DNA of 8,902 nucleotides, taken from positions 14,448 through 23,349 of the forward strand of contig DJPO01000033.1 of the NCBI GenBank assembly GCA_002437405.1, written 5' to 3'. Of the stretch, positions 1 through 5,564 are shown one piece after another. Below the pieces are notes generated by a model. It saw nothing but the letters and a program-made list of their open reading frames with translations. It ran no database searches and was not told the origin of the DNA. The DNA is from Opitutia bacterium UBA6410. Lineage in GTDB: Bacteria; Verrucomicrobiota; Verrucomicrobiia; Opitutales; Intestinicryptomonadaceae. A program made the translations under genes and the position numbers. Position 1 is the first letter of the stretch. Each line of letters opens with the position of its first letter.

Positions 1-91
1 AGGGGGGGGCAAATTCGGCGCGCGAAATTCCGTTTTGTGATGGCTGTTTGATTTTTTCTGAATATTCGTACGCTCTTCCCATTTATCTGGG

Positions 92-122
92 TAGGGTATA
101 GTATTTGGAATACTATACCCTA
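92..122. promoter_or_regulatory. Perfect 14-bp-arm palindrome, operator-like (site 1)
   Basis: Arms at 92-105 and 109-122 are perfectly complementary around the trinucleotide TGG (106-108). The central 17 bp are TAGTATTTGGAATACTA. The same 17-bp core occurs again at 267-283 in the opposite orientation. The site lies 14 bp before a possible start codon at 136. A dyad of this size just ahead of a start codon is typical of a dimeric repressor operator, but no regulator gene is visible in the window. A transcript hairpin is the alternative reading; there is no T-run, so it is not a terminator. Confidence 0.5.
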
Positions 123-135
123 TGAGGGAATCATA

Positions 136-330
136 ATGCTATGGCTTTTAACGCATTATTTCAGAGGCGAAGCGGCGGAAGTGGGCGCGGTAGGGTATGA
201 TTTATTGCGTAATTATTATTCAGAATACGCTTGCAATCAATGTTTTGCGAAAATTTTACTTGACCGTAGTATTCCAAATACTATGGCGCAAAATCTGTGG
301 GATAGATCGGAATTTGAAGGTGTCGGATAG
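136..330 (+). CDS. Doubtful small hypothetical protein (64 aa)
   Basis: I do not recognise this protein. It is a 64-codon frame starting 14 bp after palindrome 1, with a GAGGG purine stretch 7 nt before the ATG. That would be the only clear Shine-Dalgarno-like match in the window. The sequence has a CNQC pair near residue 33, a hydrophobic start (MLWLL) and no obvious domain. Its 3' half contains palindrome 2, which encodes part of the chain, and the stop codon lies 7 bp before the hairpin at 338. In favour: a start with a ribosome binding site and a good position between a regulatory dyad and a terminator. Against: short length, no recognisable family, and DNA repeat sequence inside the frame. 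It could equally be non-coding regulatory DNA or the remnant of a small accessory gene. Confidence 0.22.
   Translation: MLWLLTHYFRGEAAEVGAVGYDLLRNYYSEYACNQCFAKILLDRSIPNTMAQNLWDRSEFEGVG
267..283. promoter_or_regulatory. Second copy of the 17-bp palindrome (site 2)
   Basis: TAGTATTCCAAATACTA is the exact reverse complement of the core of site 1 (99-115); the 7-bp arms are identical and only the central trinucleotide is inverted. The centres of the two sites (107 and 275) are 168 bp apart. A weak promoter-like pair, TTTACT then TACTAT with an 18-bp spacer, overlaps this copy, so a bound protein could block it. No regulator is known. Confidence 0.4.
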
Positions 331-334
331 CAAC

Positions 335-361
335 AAAAAACGCCCGTTTTGTCGGGCGTTT
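335..361 (-). terminator. Intrinsic terminator of the lipoprotein gene
   Basis: A perfect 9-bp GC-rich stem (338-346 with 353-361) surrounds a 6-nt loop. Read on the minus strand, the stem is followed by a T-rich run (TTTTTTGTTG, whose first three T belong to the stem). It lies about 75 nt beyond the stop codon of the leftward lipoprotein gene. On the plus strand the tail is poor in T, so it mainly serves leftward transcription, though it also ends 31 nt after the stop of the small plus-strand ORF. Confidence 0.75.
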
Positions 362-434
362 GGGATTTGAGTTTTCTGGCTGGGAATATGTTCGATTTTG
401 TGAGCGTGGGTTGGCGGAATGGCTGCGGCGTTTT

Positions 435-1823
435 CTATTGTAGTTTTGCGATGGGGAGAACTTCTTCGCCGTAGGTTTTGGTTGAGGGCAAAGAAAAAAT
501 TTCTTTGTTTGCGAATTTGAAGTTGCGCAAAACGCCGTCTTTGTTTACGAGCCCTGCGTAGAGAGAATATTCGCCTTTCGGGAGGTTCTTGGGCAGGGCG
601 AATTTGTCGGTGGCGGTGAATTTTTGGTCGGGCAGCCAGCGGGTCGGGTCGGCGGTCGATTTTAACTCCGCGATTTTTTCAAATTTGCCGCCGTCCGTCC
701 TATATATATAATATACCAGCTCGAAGGGCAGGTAGATTTTCGAGCACCCGATGTTTTTGCCCTCGAGCGAGATTTCGAGGGTTGTCGGGCTGTATTTTAA
801 ATCCGCCTTTTCGGCGACCAGCCGCGCGCCGACGTATTTGCGGAGTCGGTCGGTTTGCGGTTTGTCGGCGGGCGATGTCAGGGTATTTTTGAAATGGAGG
901 TTGTCGTTGAAAAGTTGGCAGTGGTTGTCCAAGATAAAATTTGCGGCGCGCTCGAGCGACCAGTCTTTCTCCTTGTGCGGCGAGGCGATGAACTCGAGCA
1001 GCACGGGCGCGTTTTCCCAGATTTTATCCATATTTGCCACGCCCGCGTATTTTTTCGAGCCTATCCAATTTTTATAGTGCCAAGACCCGCCGACGCCGTC
1101 GCGGCGTATTCCGACGTTCGCCTTGCCGAGTGCGTAGGCGAGTGTTTTGGCGTCGTCGCTCATAAAAACGAGCTGTGTTTTTTTGAAGTTGTCGAGGTAT
1201 GCGTCGGCGAATTTTTTGCGCGACTCGGGCGTTGCTTCGGGGATTCCGAGTCTGTGGGTATGCCATTCTCCCCAGTTGCCGTATCCGCCGATGTCAATCG
1301 AGCTGATATGCGGGTTGCCGTCGTAGCGTTCGGCGAGCTTTTTGACGAACCGCGCGTGCAGTTCGATAAGCAGTGGTTCGTCGAAATACGGCGTGTAGCG
1401 GGTCATAGTTGTGAATGGGCTTTTCGGGTTTTGGCGTTCCTTTTCCCAGTTGTAGGCTTTGTATTTTATCCCCTTGTCGAGCGCCCACTTGGGGGTTGCG
1501 TAGGCGTTGCGGCTGTGGTAGTTGGCGCAGGTGATTCTAAACGACACGGGCAGTCCGATTTTCGCGTAATTTGCGATAAGTTCGTCGATTTTCCGCCAAT
1601 CGTATTTTCCGTCTTCGGGCTCGAAGTCCGACCAATCGTAGCGTCCGTAGCCGACCCCGTACGGCAGAATGTTGTCCGTTTTGGGCGATTGCGAGTACGA
1701 CACGAACCCCTGTGCGGGGTTTACGATTACCGCGTCGCTTTCCTCGAACACGACGGTTTTTTCTTTTTCGTTGCAGCCGCAAAGCAGAAGCGGAATCAAT
1801 CCAAGCAAAGCTATTTTTTTCAT
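435..1823 (-). CDS. DUF4832-type lipoprotein with glycosidase-like barrel
   Basis: A 462-residue secreted lipoprotein. Residues 1-17 form a lipoprotein signal (MKK, a hydrophobic stretch, then LCGC with lipidated Cys17). Residues about 30-300 resemble the (beta/alpha)8 barrel of GH42-like glycosidases: RYDW...EP.DGKYDW (61-76) matches the W-EP-G-YDW signature, GNWGEWH (182-188) places Glu186 as a candidate acid/base, and Glu277 in VLLEF is a candidate nucleophile. Residues about 330-450 look like a beta-sandwich ending, as in DUF4832 proteins. Substrate is unknown; a role in extracytoplasmic carbohydrate binding or cleavage is inference. The ATG has no Shine-Dalgarno sequence (AAATTCCCT precedes it) but follows directly with a correct signal peptide, so this start is well supported. 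The gene is monocistronic: its own terminator follows and the upstream neighbour ends about 450 bp away. Without alignment I cannot confirm the catalytic glutamates. Confidence 0.8.
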   Translation of the reverse strand: MKKIALLGLIPLLLCGCNEKEKTVVFEESDAVIVNPAQGFVSYSQSPKTDNILPYGVGYGRYDWSDFEPEDGKYDWRKIDELIANYAKIGLPVSFRITCANYHSRNAYATPKWALDKGIKYKAYNWEKERQNPKSPFTTMTRYTPYFDEPLLIELHARFVKKLAERYDGNPHISSIDIGGYGNWGEWHTHRLGIPEATPESRKKFADAYLDNFKKTQLVFMSDDAKTLAYALGKANVGIRRDGVGGSWHYKNWIGSKKYAGVANMDKIWENAPVLLEFIASPHKEKDWSLERAANFILDNHCQLFNDNLHFKNTLTSPADKPQTDRLRKYVGARLVAEKADLKYSPTTLEISLEGKNIGCSKIYLPFELVYYIYRTDGGKFEKIAELKSTADPTRWLPDQKFTATDKFALPKNLPKGEYSLYAGLVNKDGVLRNFKFANKEIFSLPSTKTYGEEVLPIAKLQ

Positions 1824-1859
1824 AGGGAATTTTTTTTGTTTTAAAAAGTATAGTTTAGC

Positions 1860-1887
1860 ATTGTTGCGCGCCGCCCCTTCCTGTCAA
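1860..1887 (-). promoter_or_regulatory. Candidate promoter of the lipoprotein gene
   Basis: On the minus strand a perfect TTGACA (1882-1887) is followed after 16 bp by AACAAT (1860-1865), which matches four of six -10 positions. This leaves a 36-nt gap to the start codon at 1823, rich in A. TAAACT and TATACT lie further downstream but 24 bp or more from the -35 box. The -35 box is convincing; the -10 assignment is not certain. Confidence 0.4.
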
Positions 1888-1899
1888 CTTTTTATTGAA

Positions 1900-1952
1900 G
1901 GGGGGCATAGCCCCCCTTGCGAAGATTGGCTTCGCCAATGCTTCTATCCCCC
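1900..1952. repeat. Two-hairpin repeat unit, copy 1
   Basis: Hairpin 1 is GGGGGGCATAGCCCCCC (1900-1916). After a 4-nt linker comes hairpin 2: GAAG-ATTGGC, loop TTC, GCCAAT-(g)-CTTC (1921-1944). The unit closes with CTATCCCCC (1944-1952), which is complementary, apart from one bulged C, to GGGGGCATAG in hairpin 1. A diverged copy lies at 8802-8857 in the same orientation. There is no T-run on either side, so it is not a standard terminator. It is best described as a dispersed structured intergenic repeat of unknown function. Confidence 0.75.
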
Positions 1953-2148
1953 GCGACGTTTAGGGGATTGGACGGATTCGATGGATTTGTTGTTTTGGGG
2001 AGTCGGGCAGGTTGGGGCTGTGGAGACGGCATTGCCGCGACTTGCACTTTATAATCCTATCCGTAAAAATGGGGTACGTCAAACCGACTAAAAAAACCAG
2101 ATTGAAAATTATTATCAAATCTAAAAAACGAGAAACAAGAGCCCCCCG
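1953..2148. other. Gene-free interval between repeat copy 1 and the foldback
   Basis: No convincing gene is seen in this stretch. It contains an ATCCCC/GGGGAT arm pair bordering the repeat, a perfect TATAAT on the plus strand at 2050-2055 without a properly placed -35 box, and an AT-rich tract from 2085 that holds the terminator-like hairpin annotated separately. Reading frames crossing it are short and resemble nothing I know. Confidence 0.5.
2090..2122 (-). terminator. Terminator-like hairpin downstream of the HIT gene
   Basis: On the minus strand, AGATTTGA (2115-2122) can pair with TCAATCT (2099-2105) with one bulged base, followed by GG and seven T (2090-2096). The stem is AT-rich and weak, but the T-run is good and the position suits the end of the leftward HIT transcript, after the foldback element. 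Confidence 0.4.
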
Positions 2149-2278
2149 ACAGGGCTTGTCAAACTGTCGGTTAGGTGGTGGCTTCTGTTTTGGCGCACGG
2201 TGGGAGCGTACAAGTGGTACGTGACCAGTGTGCGCCAAAACAGAAACGCCGCATAAGCGGTAGTTTCACAAGCCCTGT
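2149..2278. repeat. 130-bp foldback (long imperfect inverted repeat)
   Basis: Three nested arm pairs are visible. The outer arms, ACAGGGCTTGT (2149-2159) and its complement (2268-2278), match over 11 bp. Next AAACT/AGTTT (2161-2165 with 2262-2266) pairs, then a partly paired block (2166-2180 with 2247-2261). The inner arms, TTCTGTTTTGGCGCAC (2183-2198) and its complement (2230-2245), match over 16 bp. A small CGTAC/GTACG hairpin (2207-2221) sits in the 31-nt loop. About 45 pairs form in plus-strand RNA, four of them G-U. The right edge runs into the stop codon of the HIT gene. It could be a MITE-like palindromic element or a structured RNA; copies elsewhere would decide. Confidence 0.7.
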
Positions 2279-2616
2279 TAGCAGGGAGGCCAGTTTAGTT
2301 TGCGCCCGCCTAATATGTGAATGTGCAGGTGCGGGACTGTTTCCCCCGCTATCAGCCCGTTGTTTATCACTACCCTGAACCCGTCGTCCAGCCCGCATTC
2401 CTTCGCCACTTTCGGCACTGTCAACATTAGGTGTGCCAGTATCTGCGCGTCCTCTGCCGTCGCCTCCGCGATTCTGGGAATAGGCTTTTTCGGGAAGAGC
2501 AGTACGTGCACGGGAGCTTGCGGGTTGATGTCGTTTATCGCCGCGCAAACGTCGTCCTGATAGACGATTTTCGACGGAATTTCACCGTCCAAAATTTTTT
2601 GGAAAAGCGTTTTCAT
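2278..2616 (-). CDS. HIT-family (HINT/PKCI-1 type) nucleotide hydrolase
   Basis: A 112-residue histidine-triad protein. The HINT branch hydrolyses nucleoside phosphoramidates such as AMP-lysine in the cytosol; its physiological substrate is often unclear. The whole family is visible: FxKIxDGEIPS at residues 5-15, VVINNGxxAGETVPHLHIHILGGR in the second half with the triad His96, His98 and His100, and the typical ending NWPP. His98 corresponds to the nucleophile position. Length is normal for the short HINT type, with the last residue Cys instead of the more usual Gly. The ATG is preceded by TTTTTCCCCG and has no Shine-Dalgarno sequence, but the protein begins exactly where family members do. 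The stop codon lies at the edge of a foldback element, which may have been inserted there. The gene is divergent from nuoA (136 bp between start codons) and apparently monocistronic. A TTGACA box lies upstream at 2672-2677 without a clear -10 box. Confidence 0.95.
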   Translation of the reverse strand: MKTLFQKILDGEIPSKIVYQDDVCAAINDINPQAPVHVLLFPKKPIPRIAEATAEDAQILAHLMLTVPKVAKECGLDDGFRVVINNGLIAGETVPHLHIHILGGRKLNWPPC

Positions 2617-2752
2617 CGGGGAAAAATAAAAAATTTTCCGCCGCGCGTTGCAAACATTTTTTTGCGGTCGGTGTCAAAGCCTGCGCGGGGCGCAATCTTT
2701 TTTGTGAAAAGAGTTGCAAAGAGGGCGTTTCTGTGAAAATCTTACGCGCAAT

Positions 2753-3139
2753 ATGGAATTGTCATCTTATATACCGGTTTTGATGCAAATTGTCGTCGCG
2801 CTCGCGATGGGCGTCGGGATTGTCGCCGCCAGCCAGATTTTCGGACAGCGGGCAAAGCCGAACAAGCCGAATAATTCCGCCTACGAGTGCGGCGTAGTTC
2901 CCGAGGGGCAGCCCCACCCGCGTTTCGGCGCAAAATTCTACGCAGTGGCAATGCTCTTTGTGATATTCGACGTCGAGGTCGTATTCCTGATTCCGCTCGC
3001 GGTTTCGTACGGCGATTTGGTCGCCAAGCACCTGCCCGTGCTTCTGCCGATACTTTTCTTCATTGCCGTTCTCGCGACTGGCATTGTCTACGAAATCAAA
3101 AAGGACGCCCTCAACTGGAATATTCCCAAGAGCAACTAA
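2753..3139 (+). CDS. nuoA: NADH-quinone oxidoreductase subunit A
   Basis: A 128-residue inner-membrane subunit of respiratory complex I, which couples NADH oxidation to quinone reduction and ion pumping. Three membrane helices are predicted at about 8-30, 64-84 and 93-114. Family hallmarks are YECG at 44-47 in the first loop and RFGAKFY...LFVIFDVE..FLIP at 57-81, with Asp73 and Glu75 in the conserved acidic positions of helix 2. The ATG at 2753 gives the normal family length; an upstream TTG at 2714 would add 13 unrelated residues. There is no Shine-Dalgarno sequence. The gene is complete but an orphan: instead of nuoB, the diadenylate cyclase gene follows after 3 nt. The other complex I genes must lie elsewhere. 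Confidence 0.95.
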   Translation: MELSSYIPVLMQIVVALAMGVGIVAASQIFGQRAKPNKPNNSAYECGVVPEGQPHPRFGAKFYAVAMLFVIFDVEVVFLIPLAVSYGDLVAKHLPVLLPILFFIAVLATGIVYEIKKDALNWNIPKSN

Positions 3140-3142
3140 AAA

Positions 3143-4513
3143 ATGAATCTCAAGCGTTTCCTCTCGAAAACGAGAATAATCGACGTAGCCGAACCGACGT
3201 TTGCCGACGCCGTGGGAAGGCTTTTGGAGACAATTCCCGATTCGATTTTGGGGGGCGCGGACAGGCGCGACGTGCTCGCGAACCTGATTGAGCGCGAGAA
3301 ATCCATTTCGACCTATCTGGGCGACGGCATTTGTATGCCGCATACGCGCGTAGTCGGGCTGAAGCAAAAATACGTATTCGCCGTGGGGCGGATTCGGGAC
3401 GGAATCGACTTCGAGGGGCTTGAAGATTACAAGCAGACCCGCATTCTGTTTTTGATGCTCTCCGACGAAAAGGTGGACAACTACCTTAGCGTGCTTTCGA
3501 ACCTCGCGAAGATTTTTTCGGCGGACGACGTTTGCGAGCGCATAAAAACTTCGCCCGATATAGGGTCGTTCCGCAACGCCGTGCTGGGCGCGTTCAACGG
3601 CGGGGGCGCGGCGGAGTCGGCTAAAAACACGGCGCGGAAACTGCCGCGCAGGCGCGAGGAAAAAATCAACGAATTTATAATGCGCTCGGCTCTGAAAATC
3701 TCGAGAGCCTCGAAGTGCTCGGCGATAATCCTGCTGTGCGACTCGTTTTCGATTATGCCCGATGTCGCCAAGACGTTCGGCGACGCAAAGGTTGTGCTCG
3801 TCAGCGAAAAGCCGCCCGCGTCGCTGCCGCCCAAGTGGGAGTTTATCGGCGTGAGGGCGTTTTCGAGCATGCGGTTTGCGCAGCTGCGCAGCGCGGTGAT
3901 GATAGGGCTTACGCGCGGAGTTTTTACCGCAAAGGAAAAAATCTGCTGCCTCGGCGGAGTGCGCGAAAGTAATTTAATCGACACCATCGTAATTCTCGAC
4001 ATCGAAAAAGAGTTCGCGAATATGTTTATCGGACAGAAAAATATGCTGCCCGAGGGCGTTTCGCCCGAAGTTGTCGAGCGCGTTCTGGACATCGCGACGG
4101 AGCTTTCCGTCGAGGGTCGCGAGGGCAAGCCCGTCGGCTGTATTTTCGTGATAGGCTCTTCGGAGGAACTAAAACCGCACCTGAAGCAGCTGATTCTAAA
4201 TCCGTTTTTCGGATACAAGCCCGAAGACAGAAACGTGCTCAACCCGTTTATGGACGAGACCGTCAAGGAGTACTCGCTAATCGACGGTGCGTTTATCATC
4301 GACGGCTCGGGGGTCTTGGAGGCTGCGGGCGCGCTGATTCATACGCCCGACTTCAAATTGCAGCTCCCAGGGGGGCTCGGGGCGAGGCACGCGGCGGCTT
4401 ATTCGATTTCGCTGATGGCGGATTGCGTGTCCATCGTGGTTTCGTCGAGCACGGGGCAGATTACACTTTTCAGAAAGGGGCAGATGTTGCCGATTACCGA
4501 AAAAAGGCGGTAG
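3143..4513 (+). CDS. EIIA-diadenylate cyclase (DAC) fusion protein
   Basis: A 456-residue predicted c-di-AMP synthase with three parts. Residues about 3-150 form a PTS EIIA type 2 (Fru/Ntr) domain: the motif LGDGICMPHTR (59-69) gives phosphorylatable His67. A basic linker follows (about 151-175). Residues about 176-297 resemble, from memory, the PK-C-like domain in front of the cyclase in archaeal DacZ. Residues about 305-448 are a DisA_N/DAC domain: ATELSVEGREGKPVGCIFVIG (318-338), the catalytic DGA motif Asp381-Gly382-Ala383, and GLGARHAAA (411-419). DAC enzymes condense two ATP into c-di-AMP, normally as a dimer of active sites. The usual RHR reads RHA here (415-417). No membrane helix is seen, so it should be cytosolic. 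The ATG lies 3 nt after nuoA without a Shine-Dalgarno sequence. The EIIA and DAC assignments are firm; the middle domain is tentative and regulation of cyclase by EIIA is inference. Confidence 0.88.
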   Translation: MNLKRFLSKTRIIDVAEPTFADAVGRLLETIPDSILGGADRRDVLANLIEREKSISTYLGDGICMPHTRVVGLKQKYVFAVGRIRDGIDFEGLEDYKQTRILFLMLSDEKVDNYLSVLSNLAKIFSADDVCERIKTSPDIGSFRNAVLGAFNGGGAAESAKNTARKLPRRREEKINEFIMRSALKISRASKCSAIILLCDSFSIMPDVAKTFGDAKVVLVSEKPPASLPPKWEFIGVRAFSSMRFAQLRSAVMIGLTRGVFTAKEKICCLGGVRESNLIDTIVILDIEKEFANMFIGQKNMLPEGVSPEVVERVLDIATELSVEGREGKPVGCIFVIGSSEELKPHLKQLILNPFFGYKPEDRNVLNPFMDETVKEYSLIDGAFIIDGSGVLEAAGALIHTPDFKLQLPGGLGARHAAAYSISLMADCVSIVVSSSTGQITLFRKGQMLPITEKRR

Positions 4514-4535
4514 TGCGCGGCGTCGTCTATATTTT

Positions 4536-5564
4536 ATGCTAAAATATTTTGAATGGTCTTTTGCGATTTTAATCGTGGGGCTCGGCCTTGCATTTTACAG
4601 GGGCGAATGCGTCGCTTCGGGGCTGGGCTGGAGCTTTATGTTTACGGCGCTTGTGATTACCGCACTGGAGGTTAGCCTGTCGTTTGATAACGCCGTAATC
4701 AACGCCACTAAGCTCGAAAAGATGTCCCACAAATGGCGTATGCGCTTTTTGACGTGGGGCATCGCGATTGCGGTTTTCGGAATGCGGTTCGTCTTCCCGA
4801 TAGCGATTGTCGCGATATTCTCGGACATTTCGTGTATGGAAGTATTGCGGCTTACGCTCGAAAAGCCCGACGACTACGCAAAGCTTTTGCACGAGTCGCA
4901 TGTCGGGATTTCCTCGTTCGGCGGGGCGTTTTTGATGATGCTCTTTTGCGAGTTTATGTTCGACGCGAAAAAGGATTTGCATTGGCTCGCGCCGCTCGAA
5001 AAATTTTTGCAGAAATGCGGGAAAAGCCGCCTCGCTCCGACGCTTTTTACGCTTGCGGCACTCGGGGCAGTCCAGCCGATGCTTGCGGGGCACCACATGA
5101 TGTCGATAGTCGCGGGCGTCGTGGGGATTGTCGTGCACTTGGCGATACACGGCGTCAGTGAAAAGCTCGAGACTATGGCGGAGCGAAAAAACGCGTTTGC
5201 CCTCAAACACGCTGGGCTGGCGGCGTTCATATATTTGGAGCTAATCGATGCGTCGTTTTCGCTCGACGGCGTGCTCGGGGCGTTCGCGCTCACAAAGGAC
5301 GTAGTTGTAATTACGATAGGGCTTGCGGTTGGGGCGTTTTTCGTGAGGTCGCTTACGATTATGATTGTCGAAAAAAAGACGCTCGAAAAGCTCGTTTATC
5401 TGACCCACGGGGCGTATTGGGCGATAGGCTCGCTCGCCGCGATAATGCTGCTTTCCACATTCTTGGAGATTCCCGAAATCGTCACGGGTTCTATCGGAAT
5501 GTTTTTCATTTTGGCGTCGCTTTTTTACTCGATATACGGGCGCGGCGCGGACGGCGCGAAATAA
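4536..5564 (+). CDS. DUF475/TerC-family integral membrane protein
   Basis: A 342-residue polytopic membrane protein with about eight to nine hydrophobic helices. It carries the two TerC-superfamily signatures: EVSLSFDNAVIN at 45-56 (Glu45, Asp51, Asn52) and LELIDASFSLDGVLGAFALT at 234-253 (Glu235, Asp238, Asp244), the acidic residues thought to line a metal-binding site. Some TerC relatives export manganese or are tied to metal and tellurite resistance; the DUF475 branch itself has no settled function that I know. Length is usual for the family. The start is 22 nt after the cyclase stop and lacks a Shine-Dalgarno sequence; an in-frame alternative is not apparent. Close linkage to the diadenylate cyclase suggests cotranscription and a possible role in ion homeostasis controlled by c-di-AMP (inference). 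Confidence 0.88.
   Translation: MLKYFEWSFAILIVGLGLAFYRGECVASGLGWSFMFTALVITALEVSLSFDNAVINATKLEKMSHKWRMRFLTWGIAIAVFGMRFVFPIAIVAIFSDISCMEVLRLTLEKPDDYAKLLHESHVGISSFGGAFLMMLFCEFMFDAKKDLHWLAPLEKFLQKCGKSRLAPTLFTLAALGAVQPMLAGHHMMSIVAGVVGIVVHLAIHGVSEKLETMAERKNAFALKHAGLAAFIYLELIDASFSLDGVLGAFALTKDVVVITIGLAVGAFFVRSLTIMIVEKKTLEKLVYLTHGAYWAIGSLAAIMLLSTFLEIPEIVTGSIGMFFILASLFYSIYGRGADGAK

Noticed and set aside
122..138. Four-codon leader ORF (ATG at 122, TAA overlapping the ATG at 136)
   Set aside because: Far too short to support as coding; the TAATG overlap is easily due to chance and the downstream ORF is itself doubtful.
855..1844. Plus-strand open frame of 329 codons
   Set aside because: It lies antisense to the lipoprotein gene, has low-complexity Val/Phe/Arg-rich composition and no recognisable domain. 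It is a shadow of the coding strand.
2054..2082. Minus-strand promoter TTGACG, 17 bp, TAGGAT
   Set aside because: Spacing is right, but the -10 box is weak and it would lie 230 bp before the lipoprotein gene, inside the likely terminator zone of the HIT gene. The TTGACA at 1882 is a closer candidate.
2714..2752. Upstream TTG start for nuoA
   Set aside because: It would add 13 polar residues before the first membrane helix, unlike the family; ATG 2753 gives the normal start.
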